A stretch of DNA of 64,000 bases from JADLDB01 sp040755835 (GTDB taxonomy: Bacteria; Myxococcota; Myxococcia; Myxococcales; Myxococcaceae). The notes under the pieces were generated by a model, which saw only the letters and a list, made by a program, of their open reading frames with translations, was not told the origin of the DNA and ran no database searches. The stretch is from assembly GCA_040755835.1 (NCBI GenBank), contig JBFMAB010000041.1, positions 62,001-126,000 on the forward strand, written 5' to 3'. Both the position numbers and the translations under genes were made by a program. Shown here one piece after another: positions 19,646 through 27,613 of this stretch (the first letter of the stretch is position 1; each line of letters starts with the position of its first letter).

Positions 19646-20401
19646 GTGAAGCTGCGAGTCCTGGGGCCCCACGGCGGTGAGCTGCCCGGGTGCAAGAGCA
19701 CCTGCTTCCTGGTCGACGGACGCCTGTCGCTCGACGCCGGCTCGCTGACCAGCACGCTGCCGCTCGAGGAGTTGGTGAAGGTCGACGACATCCTCCTCAC
19801 GCACAGCCACTTCGATCACGTGAAGGATCTGCCCATGCTGGCTGACGTGCTGGTCGGCCGGCGGGACAAGCCGGTGACGGTGCACAGCAACACCGAATGC
19901 ATCGAGACCCTGCGGGAGAACTTGTTCAACAACGTGCTGTGGCCGGACTTCACGACGATCCCCACGAAGCGGGAGCCCGTCTTCAAGCTCAAGGCCTTCA
20001 GGGCCGGCGCGAAGGTGAAGGTGGGCCCGTACGAGGTGAAGTCGATCCCCGTGACGCACCCGGTGGAGTCGTGCGGCTTCGTGCTGAGCCACGGCGGCTC
20101 CACCATGGCGATCAGCGGCGACACCGGCCCCACGGAGCAGTTCTGGAAGGTCCTCAACAAGACAAGGGACCTCCGGGTGCTGCTGGTGGAGTGCAGCTTC
20201 CCCAACGAGCTCCAGCCGCTGGCGGACATCAGCGGGCATTTCACGCCCCAGACGCTCGAGAAGGAGCTGGAAAAGTTCGACCGCCGGAGCTGCGAGGTGC
20301 TGCTGTACCACCTGAAGCCGGCTTTCGTGGACCAGCTCAAGCGCGAGGTGCGGCACCTGCCGGTCCACGTCCTGGAGCTGGGCGAAGAGTACGACTTCTA
20401 G
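19646..20401 (+). CDS. 3',5'-cyclic-nucleotide phosphodiesterase, class II (metallo-beta-lactamase fold)
   Basis: 251 aa with a GTG start 3 bases after the CRP-like gene. The metal motif His53-Ser-His55-Phe-Asp57-His58 follows ILLT. A later AISGDTGPTEQFW supplies the bridging Asp, and a C-terminal YHLKP carries another His. The H-x-H-x-D-H signature with the STCFLVDG opening fits class II cAMP phosphodiesterases, the yeast PDE1 type also found in bacteria. It would hydrolyse cAMP to AMP, limiting the signal made by the cyclase two genes upstream. A general MBL hydrolase is the alternative, but the neighbours favour cAMP. Confidence 0.85.
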   Translation: MKLRVLGPHGGELPGCKSTCFLVDGRLSLDAGSLTSTLPLEELVKVDDILLTHSHFDHVKDLPMLADVLVGRRDKPVTVHSNTECIETLRENLFNNVLWPDFTTIPTKREPVFKLKAFRAGAKVKVGPYEVKSIPVTHPVESCGFVLSHGGSTMAISGDTGPTEQFWKVLNKTRDLRVLLVECSFPNELQPLADISGHFTPQTLEKELEKFDRRSCEVLLYHLKPAFVDQLKREVRHLPVHVLELGEEYDF

Positions 20402-20434
20402 ACCGACGCGGGTCCGTGGTAGGGGCCGTGGCCG

Positions 20435-21061
20435 ATGTCAGCACCGCTCGTCGTCGGAATCGCAGGTGGCACGGCCTCGGGGAAGACCACCGTGGCGCGG
20501 AAGATCCACGAGGCGCTGTCGCCCTCGCGGGTCGCCTTCATCGACCAGGACTCGTACTACCGCGACCTGTCGGGCATGCCGCTCACCGAGCGCCGGGAGG
20601 TCAACTTCGACCACCCGGACGCCTTCGATCAGGAGCTGCTCGTCTCGCAGCTCAAGGCGCTGAAGGCCGGACAGGCGGTGGAGAAGCCCGTCTACGACTT
20701 CGTGGACTCGACGCGGACCGGGCGGACGGTGACCGTCAACCCGGCGCAGATCATCCTCATCGAAGGCATCCTGGTGCTGCACATGGATGCCGTGCGCGCC
20801 GAGCTGGACGTGCGGATCTTCGTGGAGACCGAGGACGACGTGCGGATCATTCGCCGCCTCACCCGCGACATCAAGGAGCGCGGCCGCGACTTCGACCACG
20901 TGATCCACCAGTACTTCCGCCACGTGCGGCCGATGCACATGGCCTTCGTCGAGCCGTCGAAGCGCTGGGCGGACATCGTGGTGCCGCACGGCGGAAACAA
21001 CGACACGGCCATCGACATGCTGGTGGGCGCGCTGCGCGGCCGGCTGGCGAAGCTGAAGTAG
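20435..21061 (+). CDS. udk: Uridine kinase
   Basis: 208 aa, usual length. It phosphorylates uridine and cytidine to UMP and CMP for pyrimidine salvage. Walker A is GIAGGTASGKTT (about 8-19). IDQDSYYRDL, NFDHPDAFD and YDFV are substrate-binding segments of the uridine kinase/phosphoribulokinase family. R-R-L-T-R-D-I-K-E-R-G-R is the lid. It is co-directional with the cAMP genes, 33 bases downstream of the phosphodiesterase, and may be read through from them. Confidence 0.95.
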   Translation: MSAPLVVGIAGGTASGKTTVARKIHEALSPSRVAFIDQDSYYRDLSGMPLTERREVNFDHPDAFDQELLVSQLKALKAGQAVEKPVYDFVDSTRTGRTVTVNPAQIILIEGILVLHMDAVRAELDVRIFVETEDDVRIIRRLTRDIKERGRDFDHVIHQYFRHVRPMHMAFVEPSKRWADIVVPHGGNNDTAIDMLVGALRGRLAKLK

Positions 21062-21064
21062 CGG

Positions 21065-21388
21065 CTACCAGCGCTCGAGGCGCAGCCCGGGCACGCGGGA
21101 GAACTCGCGGTCGTTGCGCGTCACCAGCACCAGGTCGTGCGCCAGCGCCGACGAGGCGATCATCAGATCGTTGGGTCCGATCGGTGTCCAGCGCCTCGCG
21201 CTCTTCGGGCTCGAGCTCCGGTGGCTCCTCGAGGTCGCCGTCCCAGCCGCCGAAGGTGGCCCTGAAGGTCCTCGGCCAGCCGCCTTCTTCTTCCGGCTCG
21301 CCAGCTCGGCCAGGTAGGCCGGGAAGCTCTTGCCCGCCTTCTTCGCGGCGGCGCGCAGCTCGCGCTCGTCGGGGAGGTTGATCGTCAC
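21065..21388 (-). pseudogene. Relic of a VapB-VapC toxin-antitoxin pair (fused by frameshift and deletion)
   Basis: The open frame (107 aa) joins two unrelated ends. Residues 1-36 resemble an antitoxin N-terminus (MTINLPDERELRAAAKKAG...). The last ~40 residues (IGPNDLMIASSALAH, LVTRNDREFSRVPGL) are the C-terminal end of a VapC PIN-domain RNase. The middle is Arg/Ser-rich, but in another frame it reads FRATFGGWDGD...EEREALDTDR, a normal antitoxin tail. So a frameshift lies in vapB, and most of the toxin, including the N-terminal PIN acidic residues, is deleted. It is not expected to be functional. Confidence 0.7.
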
Positions 21389-21431
21389 CTGGGACAGAGG
21401 TGGGTAGTAATTGCCCCTGCGTGCGGACCTG

Positions 21432-22907
21432 CTAGGCGCCGCCGTCGGCGCCGGCGTCCGGCGCGGCCTTCGGCAGCTCGAGCACGTCTCCGACGATGGC
21501 GGGGAACTCCTTGAAGCGTGAGCCGTCGACCTCGACCACCACGGGCCTGGTGCCGCGCACGTAGAACGTGTCGGCTTTGCCGGGCACCGGGTTGCCGATG
21601 GTGAGGCGGGCCAGTTCCCCGTCGGGCCCTGACAGGATGATGGCGCGGGCCTGCTCGCCGAGTCCGTACTTCTTCCAGTCCTTCGGGTTCTCCTCGACGT
21701 TGGACAGCGCCTTGTAGGCGCCCAGCGTCCACAGCACCGAGGTGATCTTGAAGACCTGCGCCTTGCCTTCGCGCGGGGCGACGACGCGCCAGGCCTCGGC
21801 GGAGGCGTCGGGCGAGTCCTTGCTCACCACCACCTCGGTCCCGTCGGCGTTGTGGAAGACGATCTTCGTCACCAGGTCCTTGTTGAAGCGCAGCAGCGTG
21901 CGGTCCTTCAGATCGAGCGGGTTGCGATCGAGGTCCGCCAGCGCGGCCTCGGGCACCTCGGCGAGGACCGCGCCGTCGTCGGATTCGCGCAGCGCGTAGA
22001 CGGCCTCGGGCGTGCCGCCCTTCGCGACGCGGAGGCGGATCGTCTTCCCGTCGTCGGTGGTCAGCGTGGCGTCGACCAGCGGCTTCTCCAGGCCGAACGT
22101 GGCGCGGTTCTCCGGCGTGTCGTCGGGGAACTTCTGCGCCTTCTCGTTGCCGAGCGCGCTCAGCATGCCGGCGACCTGGTTGCCGTCGGCGAGATCGCCG
22201 CCCGGGCCGGTGAGCGTCCACTTCTTCTCCGCGTTGCGCTCGAGCGTGTACGAGTTGGCGCGCGCCTTCACGGCGATCTTCACCAGCTTCGGCTCGTCGA
22301 CGGCGAGCAGCTGCTTGTCGCGCAGGTCGAACGTCGTTTTGGCCAGCGCGTAGCGGACGCCGCCGGGCGCGGAGTACACCGCGGGCTCGTCGTTCCTCCG
22401 CATGAAGACCGAGCCGTCGAAGGTGTTCTCGATGCCGCCCTCGAGCCGCACCGCGCGCGCCGGCTCGCCTCCGCCGGATCGCGTGTACGCCTCCAGGGTG
22501 AACTGCGGCGGGTCGAGGCCGTACCTCTTCAGCGTGGCGGCGTCCGGCTGCTCGTCCAGTGTGTCCTTGAAGCGGGCCGAGTGGAGCTGGCTGATGGCCG
22601 CGTCCACGACGAGCTTGTCGGCAGGGCCCTTCACCGGTGCGGTGACGCGCCAGGGCTTGCCGGGCTCGCGCTCGACCACCGTGGTCTCGCCCTGGAAGGT
22701 GAGGACGAGCTTCACGAAGTCCGGCTCGGCGGCGCCCGCGTCGCGGGACGGGTCGCCCGGCGTGGTGTACAGCCGCGCGTCGTGGTCCTTCTTCACGGTG
22801 GCCTTCGCGTCCTTCTCGTAGACGCCGAAGTACGCGTAGAGGCCCACGCCGCCGGCCAACACCAGCAGCACGGCCATCATCACCAGGGTCTTCGCGCTCT
22901 GGCTCAT
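21432..22907 (-). CDS. DUF4340-domain membrane-anchored protein of a GldG-type ABC system
   Basis: 491 aa. One N-terminal membrane anchor (about 8-28) precedes an extracytoplasmic region. That region is built of repeated DUF4340-like beta domains with recurring patterns (KRYGLDPPQFTL, RATFGLEKPLVDATL, KKYGLGEQARAIIL). It is the last gene of a four-gene operon, starting 4 bases after the GldG-like gene. DUF4340 proteins regularly accompany GldF/GldG-type ABC transporters, but their role is not known. The cysteine-free, beta-rich repeat suggests a periplasmic structural or binding part. Confidence 0.85.
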   Translation of the reverse strand: MSQSAKTLVMMAVLLVLAGGVGLYAYFGVYEKDAKATVKKDHDARLYTTPGDPSRDAGAAEPDFVKLVLTFQGETTVVEREPGKPWRVTAPVKGPADKLVVDAAISQLHSARFKDTLDEQPDAATLKRYGLDPPQFTLEAYTRSGGGEPARAVRLEGGIENTFDGSVFMRRNDEPAVYSAPGGVRYALAKTTFDLRDKQLLAVDEPKLVKIAVKARANSYTLERNAEKKWTLTGPGGDLADGNQVAGMLSALGNEKAQKFPDDTPENRATFGLEKPLVDATLTTDDGKTIRLRVAKGGTPEAVYALRESDDGAVLAEVPEAALADLDRNPLDLKDRTLLRFNKDLVTKIVFHNADGTEVVVSKDSPDASAEAWRVVAPREGKAQVFKITSVLWTLGAYKALSNVEENPKDWKKYGLGEQARAIILSGPDGELARLTIGNPVPGKADTFYVRGTRPVVVEVDGSRFKEFPAIVGDVLELPKAAPDAGADGGA

Positions 22908-22911
22908 GGCG

Positions 22912-24483
22912 TCACCGGGCCCGTCGGGTCAGCCAGATGGTGAGCCCCATGCCGATGAGCAGCATGGGGAACAGGTCCATCGACAGCAGGCGGATCGTGG
23001 AGAACAGCTCGGGCGTGAGATCGATGGTGCTGATGTCGCGGTCCGGCGGGCGGATGGTGATCTTCTGCGTCTGCATCGTGGCCCAGGCGAGCGCGTTCAT
23101 CACCAGGTTGCGGTCGGGGTCGTAGCCGAACGCGCCGACCATGACCTCCGAGTCGCCGAAGACGACCAGCCGGGCCTCGTCGGAGCGCTTGTTCTCCGCT
23201 GAGCGGGTGGGGCGCGTCACCACGACCGCGAGGGGCAGCGAGCCCGACTTCTCGCCCGAGTCGAGCGCCGGGTCCTCGGAGATCTGCGACTCCAGCCACG
23301 CGTACTGCGTGGAGAGCACGACCGGCGTGGCGGCGACGCCGTCCAGCGTGCCCTCCTTCAGCACGGTGAGCGCGCGCGTCGTGGGCAGCACGACGTTCGC
23401 CTGGCTCTTCATGAGCGGCGTGGTGATCTCGTGCTCGCCGAAGAAGGGCGTGATGACGACGAACGGGTTCTCCGGATTCACCCTGGCGTCGGCGACGAGG
23501 CCCGGGTCGATCTGCACGCCGTACTTCGCGAGCAGCGCGTCGAGGCCGGGGTCGGCGCCTACCTCGGCGAGGTAGAGGAGCCGGCCGCCCTGGTCGAGGA
23601 AGTCGGACAGCAGCTTCACCTCGGGCTCGGTGAACTTCGAGCGCGCGCCGCAGATGACGAGCGCCGAGGCGTCCTTCGGGACCTCGCCGCGCTGCACCAG
23701 GTTGAGCGGCTCCGGGGCGTAGCCCTCGTCCTGCAGGACGCGCTTGATGGAGACGAGCGAGGCCATCGCCGCCTCCTCGGTCTGCGCCGTCGGCTCGAGC
23801 GGCCACTCGCCGTGGCCCTGCGTGAAGTACAGCTTCTGCGTGCCGACGGTGTTCAGCTTGATGAGGCCGTTGGTGAGCTCCTGCTCGCCGAGCTGCGGGT
23901 TGGAGAGCCGGGTGAGGTTGAGGATCGTGTGGCTCTCGGCGGGCGTGCCTTCCCCCTTGATGAGGACGCCGGCGGCCTGGCCCGCGCGGATCTCGTACTT
24001 GAGCGTGAGATCCGGCGCCTTGCGCGGATCCTTCACCTCGCAGCTGAACTTGTCGCTCAGGGCCCGGTAGCGGTCGCAGAGATCCTCGACGGTGAACGGC
24101 GTCGCGCCCGCGACGAAGGACACGAGCTTCACGGGCTCCTGCAGGCCCTTGAGCGTCGACTCGGTCTGCGCCGACAGCGAGTAGATCTTCTTGCGCGTGA
24201 GATCCCACGTCGGCGCGCGCTTCGCAGCGATGAAGTTCGCCGCGACCAGGAGCCCGATGAAGACGACGCCGAGCACGGCCGAGGACGAATAGAAGAACGC
24301 GGAGCGCGTGAAGGTCGCGAGCGAGCCGGAGTGGGTGGCCGCCCACAGGCCCAGCATCGCGAGGCCGGCGAACAGCTTCACGAGGAAGACGGTGGTGGAG
24401 CCGCTGGTGATGAACAGCGTGAGCGGCGAGGTGAGGGCCAGCAACAGCCCGAGGCCGCCGGCGATCTTTCCGAGGGTCTTCAT
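22912..24483 (-). CDS. GldG-family ABC transporter auxiliary protein
   Basis: 523 aa. Two membrane helices near the N-terminus (about 10-50 and 68-88) and one at the C-terminus (about 495-515) flank a large extracytoplasmic ABC_transp_aux/GldG domain. That domain has the family segments KIYSLSAQTESTLKGL, YFTQGHGEW, ALVICGARSKFTEPE and RLVVFGDSEVM. In Bacteroidota, GldA/F/G form an ABC system that supports gliding. Here the family sits in the common operon ATPase-permease-GldG-DUF4340. A link to myxobacterial motility is not shown; export or envelope maintenance is equally possible. Confidence 0.88.
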   Translation of the reverse strand: MKTLGKIAGGLGLLLALTSPLTLFITSGSTTVFLVKLFAGLAMLGLWAATHSGSLATFTRSAFFYSSSAVLGVVFIGLLVAANFIAAKRAPTWDLTRKKIYSLSAQTESTLKGLQEPVKLVSFVAGATPFTVEDLCDRYRALSDKFSCEVKDPRKAPDLTLKYEIRAGQAAGVLIKGEGTPAESHTILNLTRLSNPQLGEQELTNGLIKLNTVGTQKLYFTQGHGEWPLEPTAQTEEAAMASLVSIKRVLQDEGYAPEPLNLVQRGEVPKDASALVICGARSKFTEPEVKLLSDFLDQGGRLLYLAEVGADPGLDALLAKYGVQIDPGLVADARVNPENPFVVITPFFGEHEITTPLMKSQANVVLPTTRALTVLKEGTLDGVAATPVVLSTQYAWLESQISEDPALDSGEKSGSLPLAVVVTRPTRSAENKRSDEARLVVFGDSEVMVGAFGYDPDRNLVMNALAWATMQTQKITIRPPDRDISTIDLTPELFSTIRLLSMDLFPMLLIGMGLTIWLTRRAR

Positions 24484-24496
24484 GGCCGGTGTCTCC

Positions 24497-25306
24497 TTAC
24501 GTCCAGCGCCGGGCCTCGATGGACCGGTGGGTGAGGAGGAGGAAGAAGGCGATCACGCTGCTGAAGAAGATGATCGGCCGCAGGTCCAGCACGCCCTTGA
24601 GCAGGTTCTGCAGCTGCATGTCGAACGAGAGGTACGAGAGGATCGAGCGCACCGGCTCCTCCGCGTTGGGCGCGATCGCGCGGATCAGCATCCAGAGGAT
24701 GGAGACGGCGAAGGTGATCACGGCCGCCACCATCTGCGACTCGGTCAGCGACGAGACGAACAGGCCGATCGCCATGCAGGTCGAGCCCCACAGGACCAGC
24801 GCGAAGTAGCCCAGCCACACGGTGCTCCACTCGAGCGCGGTGCCCGACTCCGAGCTGCCGAGGATCGACAGGATGAGCGGGAAGACCAACGTGACGGACA
24901 GCGTGGCCACCACGATGCCGACGGCGCCGAGGTACTTGCCGAGCACGATGTCGATGGTGCGCGTCGGCGTGGTCATGAGGAGCTCGAAGGTCTTCTGCCG
25001 GCGCTCCTCGGCGAGCAGGCGCATCGAGAGGAAGGGCGCGGCGAAGAGGACGATCACCAGGATGACGCCGAACAGGTTCAGCACCACGCCGTCGGTGAGG
25101 TTCCGGAACAGCTGGTAGTCGGGCGGCACCTGCGCCCAGCCGCCGGGGATCTGCCGCACCTGATCCTGCACCTGCTTGAAGGTGAGCAGCGAGGCGATGA
25201 AGAAGAACGAGCTGATGAACGCCATCCCGGTGAACACCACCCAGGCCCACGGCGTGGTCAGGTAGACCGACAGCTCCTTGCGGGCGATCGCGAGCAGGCT
25301 TCTCAT
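24497..25306 (-). CDS. ABC-2 type permease (GldF-like)
   Basis: 269 aa from ATG 25306. Six membrane helices are evident, starting with AWVVFTGMAFISSFFFIASLL. The conserved cytoplasmic signature LLAEERRQKTFELLMTTP is diagnostic of ABC-2 permeases of the GldF/CcmB-like group. It starts 2 bases after the ATPase stop and ends 13 bases before the GldG-like gene, so the four genes are one transcription unit. With the ATPase it would form the membrane core of an exporter. Confidence 0.9.
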   Translation of the reverse strand: MRSLLAIARKELSVYLTTPWAWVVFTGMAFISSFFFIASLLTFKQVQDQVRQIPGGWAQVPPDYQLFRNLTDGVVLNLFGVILVIVLFAAPFLSMRLLAEERRQKTFELLMTTPTRTIDIVLGKYLGAVGIVVATLSVTLVFPLILSILGSSESGTALEWSTVWLGYFALVLWGSTCMAIGLFVSSLTESQMVAAVITFAVSILWMLIRAIAPNAEEPVRSILSYLSFDMQLQNLLKGVLDLRPIIFFSSVIAFFLLLTHRSIEARRWT

Positions 25307-25308
25307 GG

Positions 25309-26025
25309 TCACTCCGAGGTCAGCTGAATGAAGGTGTCTTCGAGGCCCGTCTCCTTGCCCTTCGTGAGGGCCTCCATGGAGTCGTTGGCCACGATCTTCC
25401 CGCGGTGGACGATCAGCACCTTGCGACAGATCGCCTTCACCTCCGCGAGGATGTGCGTCGACAGCACCACGGTGTGCGTGCCCGCGAGCGACTTCACCAG
25501 GTCCAGCACTTCCCTCCGCTGGCGCGGGTCGAGGCCTTCGGTCGGCTCGTCGAGGATGAGCAGCGCCGGCTCGCCCAGCAGCGCCTGCGCGATGCCGACG
25601 CGCTGCCGGTAGCCCTTCGACAGCGTGCCGGTGAGGCGGTCGAGCTCGCTGGTGACGCCGGTGACCGCGGCCACGCGCTCGATCTCGCTCTTCACCTGCT
25701 TGCGCGGCACGCCCTTCAGCTCCGCCACGAACTTCAGGTACCCGCGCACCGTCAGCTCCGGGTACAGCGGCGGCGTCTCCGGCAGGTAACCAATCTTCCG
25801 CTTCGCCTCGAGCGGCTTCTCGAAGATGTCGAAGCCCGCGACGCGCGCCTTGCCCGCCGTCGCCGGCATGAAACCGGTGAGGATCTTCATCGTCGTCGAC
25901 TTGCCCGCGCCGTTGGGCCCGAGGAAGCCGACGATCTCGCCCTCGTCGATGGTGAAGCTCAGCGCGTCGATCGCGACACGGTCCCGATACTTCTTCGTGA
26001 GGTTCTCGACCTCGATCATCGCCAT
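25309..26025 (-). CDS. ABC transporter ATP-binding protein (GldA-like)
   Basis: 238 aa. ATG 26025 is preferred because an AGGAG site lies 9 bases upstream; ATGs at 26031 and 26019 are in frame. Walker A GPNGAGKST, Q-loop YLPETPPLY, signature LSKGYRQRVG, Walker B LLILDEPTEGLD and H-loop STHILAE are all intact. It is the first gene of the ATPase-permease-GldG-DUF4340 operon. The C-terminal IHRGKIVA and LEDTFIQLT match the DRA-type exporter ATPases. Confidence 0.93.
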   Translation of the reverse strand: MAMIEVENLTKKYRDRVAIDALSFTIDEGEIVGFLGPNGAGKSTTMKILTGFMPATAGKARVAGFDIFEKPLEAKRKIGYLPETPPLYPELTVRGYLKFVAELKGVPRKQVKSEIERVAAVTGVTSELDRLTGTLSKGYRQRVGIAQALLGEPALLILDEPTEGLDPRQRREVLDLVKSLAGTHTVVLSTHILAEVKAICRKVLIVHRGKIVANDSMEALTKGKETGLEDTFIQLTSE

Positions 26026-26234
26026 GCGCATGCACTCCTGCGGCGTCGGAGAAAGCGCGCGGATAATAGGGGTGAAGCCCTCGAAGTCAACGCGGATTCC
26101 CAAGGAAATTCCAAGGCTTCTGCGTTGGCTCGGGCCCAGAAGAGCGAGGAAACCGCGCGCCGCCGCCGGCCATTCCCTTCGCGCGTTGGCCGCCGTCATG
26201 CAGTGGGCTAGATGCGGCGCGGCAGGGAGGACAC

Positions 26235-27389
26235 ATGTCCCGCATCGTGGTGCAGAAGTTCGGTGGCTCGTCGGTGGCGGACGTCGAGAAGATCCGCAAG
26301 GTGGCGGCGCGGGTGAAGGCGCGGCGCGACGACGGGTGGCAGGTCGTCGTGGTGGTGTCGGCCATGGGCGACACGACGGACGAGTTGCTCGCGCTGGCGA
26401 AGAAGGTGAGCCCGAACCCGCCGCGGCGTGAGCTGGACATGCTGCTGACCTGCGGCGAGCGGATCTCCATGGCGCTCACTTCGATGGCGCTGCAGGAGAT
26501 CGGCGTCGAGGCGATCAGCTTCACCGGCAGCCAGAGCGGGATCATCACCGACACGGCGCACTCGCAGGCGCGGATCATCGAGGTGAAGCCCGCGCGCATC
26601 GAGGAGGAGCTGGCGAAGGGGAAGGTCGTCATCGTCGCCGGCTACCAGGGCGTGTCGAAGGCCCGCGAGGTGACGACGCTGGGGCGCGGCGGCTCGGACA
26701 CGTCGGCGGTCGCGCTGGCGGCGGCGCTGGGCGCGGACTGCGAGATCTACAGCGACGTGGACGGGGTTTTCTCGGCGGACCCGCGCGTGGTCCCGAGCGC
26801 GCAGAAGCTCGAGTCGCTCACCCACGAGGAGATGCAGGAGCTCGCGGCCGCGGGCGCCAGGGTGCTCAACGCGCAGGCGGTCGAGTTCGCGCGCGAGAAG
26901 GGCATCGTCATCCACGCGCGGTCGACGCATGCGGCGGGTACGGGCACCGCGATCCAGTCGCAGTCTGCCGGTGGACGCGTGAAGGGCGTCACCTGCGAAA
27001 CGGACGTGTGGGTGCTGGCCACGGCGGGCGCGCCGGAGGCGCTGCTGGAGCTCCTCGACGCGCAGGCGGTGAAGGGCCGCAACCTGCTGTTCGACGAGGA
27101 GGGCCGCACCCTCGTCGTGGTGCCGACCCAGGACATCCACGGGCCGGAGGCGCTTCGCGCGAAGCTACCCGCCGAGGTGGCGGTGCTGGACGACTGCGCG
27201 ACGGTGACGTGCGTGGGCACGGGGCTCAACGCCGACTGGTCCGTGGCCCGCAAGGCGCACGCGACGGCGCGGGGCATCGGCGCGCAGGTGATGGCGGCGT
27301 ACGCCTCGGCGCTGCAGCTCACGCTCGTCGTCAAGCGCGATCAGGTGAAGCCGCTGACGAAGGCGCTCCACGACGCGCTGATCGGCTGA
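26235..27389 (+). CDS. lysC: Aspartokinase
   Basis: 384 aa, starting at ATG 26235 after a GGGAGG site. It phosphorylates L-aspartate at the head of the lysine, threonine and methionine pathway. The kinase domain (about 1-235) has VVQKFGGSSVAD, LTCGERISMAL, GRGGSDTSAVALAAALGA and SDVDGVFSADPR. Two ACT regions follow (about 255-384) and would give feedback control. They are shorter than in some homologs but complete. No other pathway gene is adjacent. It is divergent from the ABC operon, with about 210 bases between starts. Confidence 0.95.
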   Translation: MSRIVVQKFGGSSVADVEKIRKVAARVKARRDDGWQVVVVVSAMGDTTDELLALAKKVSPNPPRRELDMLLTCGERISMALTSMALQEIGVEAISFTGSQSGIITDTAHSQARIIEVKPARIEEELAKGKVVIVAGYQGVSKAREVTTLGRGGSDTSAVALAAALGADCEIYSDVDGVFSADPRVVPSAQKLESLTHEEMQELAAAGARVLNAQAVEFAREKGIVIHARSTHAAGTGTAIQSQSAGGRVKGVTCETDVWVLATAGAPEALLELLDAQAVKGRNLLFDEEGRTLVVVPTQDIHGPEALRAKLPAEVAVLDDCATVTCVGTGLNADWSVARKAHATARGIGAQVMAAYASALQLTLVVKRDQVKPLTKALHDALIG

Positions 27390-27410
27390 CCCGGCGTTCT
27401 CAGCGCCGGG
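27390..27410 (+). terminator. Hairpin directly after aspartokinase gene
   Basis: A 7-bp perfect stem CCCGGCG / CGCCGGG with loop TTCTCAG begins at the base after the lysC stop. No T-run follows, so this is a candidate only. Confidence 0.45.
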
Positions 27411-27436
27411 CCGTGCTCGTGCTCTCCACGACGGGC

Positions 27437-27613
27437 ATGCTCCGCGGCCTCCCACTCGTCTTGCTCCTCTCCACCGGCTGCGGCGGCCTGGCGGTGGGGA
27501 CGGCAGCGTGGGCGCCAATCGCGCGCGCGCGCCAACGTCGGGGGGTCGTTCGTCGCGACGCCGCCGCGCGAAGGAGCGGCTCCCGACGGCGGCGCGCGCC
27601 AACGCCGGCCGGG
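27437..27613 (+). pseudogene. Possible decayed small lipoprotein gene
   Basis: ATG 27437 opens a good lipoprotein signal (MLRGLPLVLLL then Ser-Thr-Gly-Cys). After about 30 residues the frame turns into Arg-rich sequence typical of a wrong frame. The switch falls in a run of GC dinucleotides near 27520. One frame over, the sequence reads ANVGGSFVATPPREGAAPDGG, which looks like real protein. A one-base slip in the repeat would explain this. The lycopene cyclase gene lies opposite from 27614. A sequencing error in the GC tract is an alternative to true decay. Confidence 0.3.

Noticed and set aside
16586..20368. A 1260-codon open frame on the minus strand
   Set aside because: It spans the antisense of three well-supported cAMP-signalling genes. 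The His/Arg/Leu-rich translation is a shadow.
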